Shown: piece after piece, positions 35,613 to 44,013 of the stretch | Layout of the letters: every line of letters starts with the position of its first letter | How positions within the stretch are numbered: position 1 is the stretch's first letter | Source of the DNA: Neobacillus sp. YX16 | GTDB taxonomy: Bacteria; Bacillota; Bacilli; Bacillales; Cytobacillaceae | NCBI RefSeq assembly: GCF_030123505.1 | Contig: NZ_CP126115.1 | Span: forward strand, 820,001 to 884,000 | Direction: 5' to 3' | DNA length: 64,000 nucleotides | Position numbers and translations under genes: made by a program | Notes under the pieces: generated by a model | Database searches by the model: none | Told to the model about the DNA's origin: nothing | The model's input: only the letters and a program-made list of their open reading frames with translations

Positions 35613-35843
35613 ATGATTAGAATGGCTGTTGCGGGTGTTTTAGGTTTTGTTCTAATTTTTATTGAAAGCTTGATTGTCATGAAACTAAAGGGTTATCATG
35701 GAATCGAGTTTGGGGGCTTAGCACCGTTTATTAACGTGTGGGCCATGAATTTCTTCCTTGTATTTGCTATAATCACCCAAATAACAAATTGGTATCAAGA
35801 TCGTGTAGGTTTTGAAAGTGGAGAAGAAGATAATATTTATTAA
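35613..35843 (+). CDS. Small membrane protein of unknown function
   Basis: 76 residues from ATG 35613 (GGAGGGGACGGAA upstream; the ATG at 35598 overlaps the ribosome site). Two helices, with LKGYHGIEFGGLAPFINVWA between them. A shared terminator follows. Confidence 0.65.
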   Translation: MIRMAVAGVLGFVLIFIESLIVMKLKGYHGIEFGGLAPFINVWAMNFFLVFAIITQITNWYQDRVGFESGEEDNIY

Positions 35844-35847
35844 AAAA

Positions 35848-35884
35848 ATGAGCCTCAATCATTTTGTGATTGAGGCTCATTTTT
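35848..35884. terminator. Bidirectional terminator
   Basis: Perfect 14-bp stem ATGAGCCTCAATCA/TGATTGAGGCTCAT flanked by A and T runs. Confidence 0.92.
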
Positions 35885-35888
35885 TTTG

Positions 35889-36401
35889 TTAGGCGTGTTG
35901 TTTTACAGTTTCTTTCCCTTTGAAAACAGTTTTGCGCATGAATGGAACCACCCAGCGGTCAAGACCAATGCGGCCTGCATTGTAACCGGCAGTTAAGATG
36001 ATGAAACCTAAGAATATGTCAGTTGGGTTATGAGATACTGTTCCTGCTAAGAAGAAAGAGAAGTTCATCACTAGACCAAAGAACATAGCTGCTGTTGTTA
36101 AACATCCAAGCAAAAGACCTAATCCAATTAATGTTTCTCCCCAAGGAACGATGAAATTAAACACATCAATGTTAGGTAGTGCAAAGCTTTCTAAGAAGTG
36201 TACATACCAACTGTAAACCATATTGCCATCTGGACCTTTAACTGGATTCTTTACCGCATTAGCTAGAAAACCTGAAGCGTCGAATGCACCACTCTGTAAT
36301 TTTCCAAGTCCTGCTGTGAACCAAGCGTAACCAAGGTATAAACGAATAATCGTTAAAATTGCTGCAGAGATTTTATTTTCTCTTAAAAATGTGTTAAACA
36401 T
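35889..36401 (-). CDS. DoxX-family membrane protein
   Basis: 170 residues, four helices, with IRLYLGYAWFTAGLGKLQSG, VPWGETLIGLGLLLGCLT and a PTDIFLGFIILTAGYNAGRI C-terminal helix: a DoxX/TQO-small-subunit-like family common in Bacilli. Role may concern redox or quinone-linked chemistry; not established. The 36402-36804 upstream gap contains no gene. Confidence 0.87.
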   Translation of the reverse strand: MFNTFLRENKISAAILTIIRLYLGYAWFTAGLGKLQSGAFDASGFLANAVKNPVKGPDGNMVYSWYVHFLESFALPNIDVFNFIVPWGETLIGLGLLLGCLTTAAMFFGLVMNFSFFLAGTVSHNPTDIFLGFIILTAGYNAGRIGLDRWVVPFMRKTVFKGKETVKQHA

Positions 36402-36804
36402 AATGAATTCCTTCTTTCAAAGATATAATTTGTATTTGATAGTCATACTATAAATGATATTTGTAGTTAACAACACGGCCGTAGTGACAAGTTCACACTT
36501 TGTTAAAAATGTTTTGACAGAATCATGAACAACTTAGTTCATATTCATTTTGAAGCATCTCCTTGTTAAATATGTTTTATATATTTACTACACTGCTAAT
36601 ATACCAAATTAATCTTGAATTGAGGATAGTTTGATCACTAATTCACATATCTGTAAAAAAGATTTGAACAAATTGTTAACAAGGGTATTCTTTCAGAATT
36701 GATTAAAGGCTAATCTTCAATTCGGAAACCCCCTTTTAAGCCTTCATCTTAGGCGAAATACCAACTACATGGGAGGTGTTTTTTTTATAAAAGGCACTTG
36801 ATAA

Positions 36805-36845
36805 AACTAATTGTATTAGTTAAAATAAAACTAATGATATTAGTT
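36805..36845 (+). promoter_or_regulatory. Twin TetR-type operators
   Basis: Two 17-bp palindromes, AACTAATTGTATTAGTT (36805-36821) and AACTAATGATATTAGTT (36829-36845), centre to centre 24 bp, directly before the metallo-hydrolase/TetR pair. Likely bound by the TetR protein at 37582. Confidence 0.8.
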
Positions 36846-36865
36846 AAAAAAGGGAGCTGGTTATT

Positions 36866-37573
36866 GTGAGAATGCTCAATAATGGATTTTTGTATCAGGT
36901 AACATTTATGGCAAGTGTCTTTCCAGTCAATTGTTATTTGGTTGAGGAAGAGGATGGATTGACGTTAATTGACGCAGCACTTCCCTTTAGTATGAAGGGA
37001 ATATTTAAGGGAGCAGAAATAATTGGGAAGCCCATTACAAGAATTGTTTTAACACATGCGCATGAGGACCATGTGGGGGCACTTGATAGGATAAAGGAAG
37101 AACTCCCGGACGTGCCTGTTTATATTTCGGGGAGGGATAACAGAATAATGAATGGTGACACTTCACTTGAAGAGCATGAGCACCAAACTCCGATTAAGGG
37201 CGGCGTTCCGAAAAAGCTGAAGACCAGAGCGAATATACTATTGAAAGAAGGAGACCTAATCGGATCATTGGCAGCCATTGAAACTCCGGGGCATACACCG
37301 GGTTCGATGTCTTTCCTTGATATTCGCTCAAAGGCACTGATAGCAGGGGATGCTTACCAAACTAGAGGAGGAATTGCTGTAGCGGGTGATATCGTGCCAT
37401 GGTTTCCTTTTCCGGCCTTTGGTACATGGAGTAAAGAAACTTCTATAGTAAGTGCAAAGAAATTGGTGAATTATCAGCCTAAGCTACTAGCAGTTGGACA
37501 CGGTGAAATGCTGGAAAACCCGATTAGGGAAATGGAACAGGCTATTAATCGACTAGAGAAGAAATTGAAATAA
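36866..37573 (+). CDS. Metallo-beta-lactamase-fold hydrolase
   Basis: 235 residues, GTG start with AAGGGAGCTGG upstream. Zinc site THAHEDHVGAL (HxHxDH), then ETPGHTPGSMSFL and GDAYQTRGG, with late AVGHGEML. This is a YvsG/glyoxalase-II-like stand-alone hydrolase; substrate unknown. First gene of an operon with a TetR gene eight bases on, controlled by twin operators. Confidence 0.87.
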   Translation: MRMLNNGFLYQVTFMASVFPVNCYLVEEEDGLTLIDAALPFSMKGIFKGAEIIGKPITRIVLTHAHEDHVGALDRIKEELPDVPVYISGRDNRIMNGDTSLEEHEHQTPIKGGVPKKLKTRANILLKEGDLIGSLAAIETPGHTPGSMSFLDIRSKALIAGDAYQTRGGIAVAGDIVPWFPFPAFGTWSKETSIVSAKKLVNYQPKLLAVGHGEMLENPIREMEQAINRLEKKLK

Positions 37574-37581
37574 AGGGGTTT

Positions 37582-38157
37582 ATGAAAATGTCACCAAGAC
37601 CAAAGGTTGGACTTGAATTATCAGAGATTCTCGGAGCAGCAGCGGAGTTGGCGGATCAATTTGGGATGCAGGAGGTTACTTTGGCAAACTTAGCGAAAAA
37701 ATTAGGAATCCGTCCTCCTTCTTTATATAACCATTTTGATGGGATGGCTGGGCTAAGAAAGAAAATGGCGATTTATGGGCTAGACCGGTTATATGAGGAT
37801 TTAGCCCAATCTGCTATTGGAGTGTCTGGAGATGAGGCAGTACTCACGATTAGTAAAGCCTATGTTGATTTTACACGGAAACATCCTGGGATTTATGAGG
37901 CAACCTTGATGGCACCTGATATGGAAGATGAAGATGTTCAACATGCAGGTTCTAAGATTGTTGACCTTACTGTTCGCGTCCTGCAGTACTATAGATTAGA
38001 AGGGGACACCGCCATACATGCAGTACGAGGATTCCGTAGCATTTTACATGGCTTTTCTTCATTAGAGCAGCGGGGCGGTTTTAAAATGTCATTAGATTTA
38101 AATGAAAGCCTGGAAATCATAATAAAAGCGTTTATTCATGGTATGCGTGAGAAGTAA
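37582..38157 (+). CDS. TetR/AcrR-family repressor (WHG domain)
   Basis: 191 residues. The N-terminal helix-turn-helix is EVTLANLAKKLGIRPPSLYNHF; the C-terminal WHG-type ligand domain has AVRGFRSILHGFSSLEQRGGF. Probably autoregulates the MBL-fold hydrolase operon through the twin palindromes. Ligand unknown. ATG 37582 is five bases after AAGGGG; ATG 37588 is possible. Confidence 0.87.
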   Translation: MKMSPRPKVGLELSEILGAAAELADQFGMQEVTLANLAKKLGIRPPSLYNHFDGMAGLRKKMAIYGLDRLYEDLAQSAIGVSGDEAVLTISKAYVDFTRKHPGIYEATLMAPDMEDEDVQHAGSKIVDLTVRVLQYYRLEGDTAIHAVRGFRSILHGFSSLEQRGGFKMSLDLNESLEIIIKAFIHGMREK

Positions 38158-38330
38158 GGTTATTAGGGGCAAAAACAGGTGTATTTCCAGAAAGAAAGAA
38201 TACGACAGATTGTATCTATGATTGGTGCGGCCTAATAATATCTAAAAAAAATTAGACGTATTTTAGCGAAAAACCTTAAACTAGTAAGTCAAAGTAGATC
38301 ATCTTATTACGTTTTATAATAATAATTTTT

Positions 38331-38486
38331 CTATTCGTTACCGTCTATCTACTTTTTCAGCCTGAGCGGGCACGAATAGCCACTATTCGTTACCACAAAC
38401 CTCCTTTTTCAGCCTGAGCGGGCACGAATAGCTTCTATTCTTTACCGCAAACCTCTTTTTTCAGCTTGAATGGGCACGAATAGCCT
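38331..38486. repeat. Three tandem 52-bp palindromic units
   Basis: Units begin CTATTCGTTACC at 38331, 38383 and 38435 (period 52) and contain TTTTTCAGCCTGAGCGGGCA. Each is bounded by inverted CTATTCGT and ACGAATAG, so each can fold on itself. The surrounding 38158-38727 gap has no gene; it also holds a small inverted repeat near 38540 (GCCAGCC-GAAAGTTT-GGCTAGC). Confidence 0.82.
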
Positions 38487-38727
38487 CTGCTTTACAAAAC
38501 TGGCCTATAATCCTACTAGTGTTACCGACCAATCGAAAAAAGCCAGCCGAAAGTTTGGCTAGCTCTCAAAAAGGTTATGCACTTGGATCGCTAAAAGGCG
38601 TCACGGCCCAACCGGCACCATTTCACTCGCCATTGTTAAACTCCAAAAGACCTATCCAAGTTCAAGTCTTTTTTTTAAAATAAGATGTTATAATGTATGT
38701 AATATCTCGATTAAAGGAATGAAATTT

Positions 38728-39336
38728 ATGCAGAAATTTGAGAAGTTAGGTTTAGTTGTTGACGTTGAAACGACCGGGTTAGGGCCAACTACAGATGAAG
38801 TAATAGAACTAGCGTTGAAATTGTTTTCTTATCACACAGACACCGGCGAAGTCCAAGAAATTATTGAAGAAGATTCCTTTTTAAGAGAACCGCTTTCCAG
38901 TTCTGCTAGAAGGAACTATGACCGTGCATATCAAATTCACGGGATTCCCTATGAATTAGTAGAAGGGAAGATCTTCACGGATGGTAAGATTAAAACTTAT
39001 TTTCACCGTGCTGACTCCGTCTTCGCTCACAATGCTTCCTTTGACCGAAGCTTTCTCTATCATATGTACCCAGAAGTGAATGATTTAAAATGGTATTGTA
39101 CCATGCGGGGTGTTAAATGGAAAAACTACGGCTTTCCTAATGGTAAACTCCTAACACTACTGCAAGCACACCAAATTACAAACCACCAAACACATAGAGC
39201 ACTTGACGATATTACATACCTCATGGACCTGCTCAGAAAAACAAGTCCTAATGGAAATCTCTATCTTCAAGAAGTACTCGAAAATGGACCGATGAGAAAA
39301 TACCAGCCTGCTGCCACTCGAAGTAAAATGGGATAA
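38728..39336 (+). CDS. DnaQ-like 3'-5' exonuclease (DEDDh)
   Basis: About 202 residues. Motif Exo I is VVDVETTGLGP (Asp, Glu), Exo II FAHNASFDRSFL (Asp), Exo III HRALDDITYLMDLL (His, Asp), the DEDDh set of proofreading and DNA-repair exonucleases. No polymerase domain is attached. ATG 38728 has AAAGGA nine bases upstream; ATG 38719 directly abuts it. Monocistronic. Confidence 0.87.
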   Translation: MQKFEKLGLVVDVETTGLGPTTDEVIELALKLFSYHTDTGEVQEIIEEDSFLREPLSSSARRNYDRAYQIHGIPYELVEGKIFTDGKIKTYFHRADSVFAHNASFDRSFLYHMYPEVNDLKWYCTMRGVKWKNYGFPNGKLLTLLQAHQITNHQTHRALDDITYLMDLLRKTSPNGNLYLQEVLENGPMRKYQPAATRSKMG

Positions 39337-39465
39337 AAGCTCCATCCATAAACACAGAAAAAACAGATCAAAAAGTCATTAAAGGGTTCCGTTTTGAAGT
39401 GTATTTCTTAAAATACGTGCCGAAATGACTGTCGTATTGGCATCGTTATGGTATATAAAAAAGTA

Positions 39466-39499
39466 AAACTCGCCATATCATCATAATTGGCGAGTTTCT
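39466..39499. terminator. Inverted repeat, terminator-like
   Basis: Stem AAACTCGCCA/TGGCGAGTTT with 12-base loop and TTCTTT tail. Confidence 0.65.
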
Positions 39500-39519
39500 T
39501 TATTAGGAAAGCAAAATAA

Positions 39520-39852
39520 GCGGAGACATTCCGGTTAAAAGCGGATTTGAGCTCGTTTCGGAGTATATAAGGGGAGATTTTCCGACTATTCAAAGCAAAA
39601 TCTCCCATTTTCGAATTTTTCGAGCCAATAAGCGGAATCTCTCCGTCTATTTAATCCATTTTTTATAATAATTACCAAATAAACGGAAATTATCCGTTTA
39701 TTTATCAGCCCGGTTGCTTAATCTAACCTACTTCCCAACCGATTGTAACTGTCCGCCTGAGGTGGACAGTGTCCACGGGCGGTGACAGGCACCGTAACAG
39801 TGGCACCATAACCGTCGTCACAGTCACAATTACCCCATTACCCCATTACCCC
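39520..39852. repeat. Intergenic short repeats (AATAAGCGGA family and others)
   Basis: Between the exonuclease and dinB-like genes lie several copies of a short motif, AATAAGCGGAGACATTCCG, AATAAGCGGAATCTCTCCG and AATAAACGGAAATTATCCG (last followed by TTTATTT, a palindrome). Next is GTCCGCCTGAGGTGGACAG with a GTGTCCAC partner, then four tandem copies of an ATTACCCC octamer (39827-39857) running into the dinB stop codon. No gene. Confidence 0.65.
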
Positions 39853-39853
39853 A

Positions 39854-40372
39854 TTACCTATTTAAATATCTCTCTTCAACGATTTTTCGGTGATGCATTT
39901 CGTGGCCAACGATGATGTAGGCGATGGCTCTGGTGGTGATTTCCATTCCGTTTGCGTTGCCTATATTTGCCCACACTCCGGCAGGGATGTTTTGGATAAG
40001 GGTGATGGCGGCGTTTCTTGTTGCTTTGAAGTCTTCAAGGATGGCCTCCATCGATAGGTTATGGGTTTGGGCTGCCTCAACATAATCTGTTTCATTAAAC
40101 CCGGCTAAAGGGGTTTGATCTCCGCGGCTTACACGAAGCAGGCGATAGGTCATAATTCTTTCCGTATCGATTATATGTCCAAGGACTTCTTTCACACTCC
40201 ATTTACCCGGAGCATAACTATGATTAGCCGCCTCTTCGGAAAGCCCCTTAAAAAGATTAACCACCTCTAAGAGATTATCCTGCAAAATCTCTACAATCTC
40301 ACCATTTGGAACCAGTTGAATATAGGGCTGATAGTAATCTGGATACTCGTTTTCTGTTGGACGTTGAAGCAT
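39854..40372 (-). CDS. DinB-family metal-binding protein
   Basis: 172 residues from ATG 40372 (AGGAGTGGAG upstream). DinB four-helix fold with the His triad: SVKEVLGHIIDTERIMTYRL, and the late VGHEMHHRKIVEERYL, giving the conserved His ligands. Family members include thiol-dependent transferases using bacillithiol. Substrate unknown. Confidence 0.87.
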   Translation of the reverse strand: MLQRPTENEYPDYYQPYIQLVPNGEIVEILQDNLLEVVNLFKGLSEEAANHSYAPGKWSVKEVLGHIIDTERIMTYRLLRVSRGDQTPLAGFNETDYVEAAQTHNLSMEAILEDFKATRNAAITLIQNIPAGVWANIGNANGMEITTRAIAYIIVGHEMHHRKIVEERYLNR

Positions 40373-40523
40373 TGAATTCTCCACTCCTCTCAATTCTATA
40401 TATTTTATTTGGAAATATCTCCATTACTAAATTCATCCTATCATATAATTAAAGCGGTTTGAATTGATAAACACAGCGCCTTTTGTCTAAAGATGGAAAA
40501 TCCGTAAAATGAAAAAAAAAAAT

Positions 40524-40613
40524 GTATAACGCTTACAAATTTATATTGACGGATTTTGTCGACGGTGATATTCTATGTATACAGTCAGTTTGTTAGTTCA
40601 TTAAACAAATTAA
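40524..40613 (+). promoter_or_regulatory. Promoter, cre and ROK-type operator 1 (first GPH symporter)
   Basis: cre-like GTATAACGCTTACA (40524-40537), -35 TTGACG (40546-40551), 17 bases, -10 TATTCT (40569-40574), then the operator TTTGTTAGTTC-ATT-AAACAAATTAA (40589-40613). Further cre-like TGTAAAGGGATTCA (40665) and TTAAAGGGTTTACA (40712) lie before the gene. Confidence 0.78.
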
Positions 40614-40762
40614 TTGGGATAATTATACACTCTCGAGAAGTTATAAAAAAGCAATGAGCATTTTTGTAAAGGGATTCACAAAAATATGCATCAACTTGTC
40701 TTAGCAATTATTTAAAGGGTTTACATTTATTATTTTAGAACTATTTAATGGGAGGGTTAATA

Positions 40763-42172
40763 ATGGCTAGAGCAATACAACAGAAAGTTGAAACCCCACA
40801 AAATGGTGGGAAAGCAGTACGCCCTTTTGGGATGAAAGATAAATTAGGTTACTTGTTCGGTGATTTTGGAAACGATTTCTTCTTTATTTTAGTTGCAGCT
40901 TTCCTTATGGTTTATTACACCGATGTATATGGTCTTAATCCAGCTGCTGTCGGTGGACTATTCCTGATCGCACGTTTATGGGATGCAGTTGCTGACATTA
41001 CATGGGGTCGCTTCATCGATACAAGGAAAGCAGGAAAGAATGGAAAGTTCAGACCTTGGATCTTTAGAATGTCATTTCCACTTGTCATTACTGGTATATT
41101 AATGTTTGTTCATATTCCAGGAATGTCTGATGGATTTTACCTTGCTTATGCATATGTAACCTATATTATTTGGGGAACATTATATTCTACTGTTAATATT
41201 CCTTATGGCTCTATGGCTTCTGTAATCACAGGTGATCCTGTTGAACGTACGGCATTATCTAGCTGGAGAACATTAGGTGGGAACTTAGCTGGGTTAATCA
41301 TTAATGTTGTAGGACCAATGATTTTGTTTGTTGACAATAAAGCAGATGCAAATCGATTCCTTTTAGGCGCTATCATTTTCGGTGTTCTTGCAATCGCTTG
41401 TTATATGGCATGCTATAAATTATCTGTTGAACGTATTGTAATTGATGAAACAAATAAACCAAAAGCGAACTTTGGCAAAACTGTAAAAGGTCTTGGTAAA
41501 AACAGACCACTCATTGTGTTCCTTACTCTTTCTTTACTGTTCTTGGTTTGCTTTATGTTAATTGGTACTGTAAACGTGTATTTATTTAAGGATTTCTTTG
41601 GAAACGCTAAAGCATTAAGTATGGTTGGTCTTCTTCAATCAGTGGCAGTATTTGTTGGTATGCCAATGATAAAACCGTTAGTTTCAAAATTTGGTAAAAA
41701 AGAAGTGGCCTCAGGTGGTCTCTTACTTGCAGCAATTGTATATGCGGTTTTATTTTTCTTACCTAACTTAACAGCAACACAATTTATCGCAGTTTTAACA
41801 GTTGGTATGTTTGGTTATGGAATTTTCAACCTAGTTATTTGGGCTTTCGTTACAGACATCATTGATTACCATGAGTATTTAACAGGACTTCGTGAAGATG
41901 GAACTGTTTACTCTATCTACTCAATGGCTCGTAAAATTGGACAGGCAGTTGCTGGTGGTGTTGGTGGTGCAGCGATTGCAGCGGTTGGTTACCATGCTGG
42001 TGCCGAAGCTCAATCAGCTGAAACGCTACAAGGAATTCATACACTTGCTACATTAGTACCAGCAGTGATACTTACTGTTATATTCTTAATGATTGTATTC
42101 CTGTATCCATTAAACAAAAAGCGCACAGAACAACTTGCAATTGATTTAGCTGAAAGAAGAAGTTCAAAATAA
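40763..42172 (+). CDS. GPH-family sugar:cation symporter (glucuronide carrier type)
   Basis: 469 residues, 12 membrane helices, ATG 40763 after GGGAGGG. GPH signatures are GYLFGDFGNDFFFILVA in helix 1, RLWDAVADITWGRFIDTRKA and FRPWIFRM. The nearest named types are UidB/UxuP-like carriers of glucuronides or hexuronates. It is under ROK operator 1 and cre, next to a near-identical second copy (42537). Substrate inferred from cluster content. Confidence 0.88.
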   Translation: MARAIQQKVETPQNGGKAVRPFGMKDKLGYLFGDFGNDFFFILVAAFLMVYYTDVYGLNPAAVGGLFLIARLWDAVADITWGRFIDTRKAGKNGKFRPWIFRMSFPLVITGILMFVHIPGMSDGFYLAYAYVTYIIWGTLYSTVNIPYGSMASVITGDPVERTALSSWRTLGGNLAGLIINVVGPMILFVDNKADANRFLLGAIIFGVLAIACYMACYKLSVERIVIDETNKPKANFGKTVKGLGKNRPLIVFLTLSLLFLVCFMLIGTVNVYLFKDFFGNAKALSMVGLLQSVAVFVGMPMIKPLVSKFGKKEVASGGLLLAAIVYAVLFFLPNLTATQFIAVLTVGMFGYGIFNLVIWAFVTDIIDYHEYLTGLREDGTVYSIYSMARKIGQAVAGGVGGAAIAAVGYHAGAEAQSAETLQGIHTLATLVPAVILTVIFLMIVFLYPLNKKRTEQLAIDLAERRSSK

Positions 42173-42196
42173 AATTAAATTAAATTATATTTGAGG

Positions 42197-42229
42197 AAAA
42201 AGGCTGCGAAGATAATTTGCTGCCTTTTT
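42197..42229 (+). terminator. Terminator after first GPH symporter
   Basis: Stem AAAAGGC-GC/GC-GCCTTTT with T tail. Confidence 0.75.
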
Positions 42230-42354
42230 CTATGCTAAAAAAACCCTTTTTCCATTTTGCTTAAAGGGTTAAATCGTTATTAGGTCGAAAACTGGAAGTC
42301 GCTAACGACCTACTGGCAAATAAATTGCATTTTAAAAAACAGAAAACAAAATTA

Positions 42355-42467
42355 TTGACGAATAACAAAAATGGGAATATTATAAGTATGCATTTAATTT
42401 GTTGGTTTAATAAACAAATTAATTAACGCAGTAGACATTCTCGTGAGTAATTTAGTAAGGGGTTACA
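42355..42467 (+). promoter_or_regulatory. Promoter, ROK operator 2 and cre-like site
   Basis: -35 TTGACG (42355-42360), 17 bases, -10 TATTAT (42378-42383); operator TTTGTTGGTTT-AAT-AAACAAATTAA (42398-42422); cre-like AGTAAGGGGTTACA (42454-42467). Confidence 0.78.
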
Positions 42468-42536
42468 CAAAATAGTTTCAAAGCAATTGCAACCAGAAAT
42501 GATTTTTTAGATTATATTTTGGGGAGGGGTATAGAA

Positions 42537-43911
42537 ATGGTTCAAGCATTGCAAAAGAAAGAAGAAACCCCACAATCAGGTGGGAAAACTGTACGTCCAT
42601 TTGGGATGAGAGATAAATTAGGTTACTTATTTGGTGATTTTGGAAACGATTTCTTCTTTGTTCTAGCCGCCTCTTTCTTGATGGTGTTCTATACGGATAT
42701 TTTTCATATTAATCCAGCTCATGTAGGAATTTTATTTACGGTCGCACGTCTGTGGGATGCTTTTGCTGACGTAACATGGGGCCGTTTCATTGATACTAGA
42801 AAGGCAACTGCTCAAGGGAAATTTAGACCATGGATTTTAAGAATGTCATTGCCACTTGTAATCATGGGTATATTGATGTTCGTAAAGATACCTGGTATGT
42901 CTGATGGGTTTTACCTTGCTTATGCATATGTAACATATATTGTATGGGGAACATTATATTCTACTGTTAATATTCCTTATGGCTCCATGGCTTCAGTGAT
43001 CACAGGTGACCCTGTAGAACGTACTTCACTATCAAGCTGGAGAACTTTAGGTGGTCAAATGGCAGGTTTAGTTATAAACGTAGTTGGACCAATTATTTTA
43101 TTCGTTAATAATAAACCGGATGCAAATCGTTTCATTATCGCAGCATTAATTTTCGGCGGGCTTGCACTTGTTTGTTATATTGCTTGAAACAAATAAAGAA
43201 AAAGTGAATTTTGGCCAAACAGTGAAGGGGCTCACTAAAAATAAACCATTAATGGTGTTCCTTGTAGCAGCATTAGCATTCATGATTGTCTTTATGTTAA
43301 TAGGTACGGTAAACGTATATCTATTTAAAGATTATTTCACAAATGCAAAAGCATTAAGTATGGTTGGTCTTCTTCAAGCAGTTGCAGTATTTGTCGCAAT
43401 GCCATTTATTCAACCATTAGTTAAGAGATTTGGTAAAAAAGAAGTGGCGTCTGGCGGCTTATTAATTGCGACTCTTGTATACGCAATTCTATATTTCCTT
43501 CCAAATTTAACGGCAACACAATTTATCGGTGTGTTAACAGTTGCTATGTTTGGTTATGGTACTTTTAACCTTGTTGTTTGGGCGTTTGTTACAGATGTAA
43601 TCGATTATCACGAGTATTTAACCGGTCTCAGGGAAGATGGTACCGTTTACTCTATCTACTCAATGGCACGGAAAATCGGTCAAGCGGTTGCTGGTGGTGT
43701 TGGTGGTGCAGCGATTGCAGCTGTAGGTTACACTGCAGGTGCCGAAGCACAAACAGCTGAAACTTTACAAGGAATTCATACACTTGGTACTTTAGTACCT
43801 GCAATTGTACTTGGTGTAGTATTCCTAATGATTGTATTCTTATATCCATTGAACAAAAAGCGTACGGAGCAACTTACAGCTGATTTAGCTGCAAGGAGAT
43901 TTAAAAAATAA
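42537..43911 (+). pseudogene. Second GPH symporter, disrupted by a 35-bp deletion
   Basis: About 80 percent identical in protein to the gene at 40763 as judged by eye. The frame breaks at 43186: LVCYIA then TGA, where the first copy continues CYKLSVERIVIDETNK. Comparison shows that 35 bases are missing between two TG dinucleotides. Restoring 35 bases gives exactly 469 codons, the same length as the first copy. The second half (43187-43911) is intact in the other frame. Promoter and operator 2 remain. It is a recent knockout or an assembly/mutation artefact. Confidence 0.85.
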
Positions 43912-43923
43912 TAAATCATTTTC

Positions 43924-43999
43924 AAAAAAGTAGCTATGATTTAGCTATCTTTTTTATTGCTGAAAAATCCCCTTTTGCGTAAATGCTAAAAGGGGATTT
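43924..43999. terminator. Two hairpin terminators, tail to tail
   Basis: AAAAAGTAGCTA/TAGCTATCTTTTTT (43924-43956) and AAATCCCCTTTT/AAAAGGGGATTT (43965-43999) lie between the convergent symporter pseudogene and ROK gene. Confidence 0.8.
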
Positions 44000-44013
44000 G
44001 CAGTAATAAAGTA

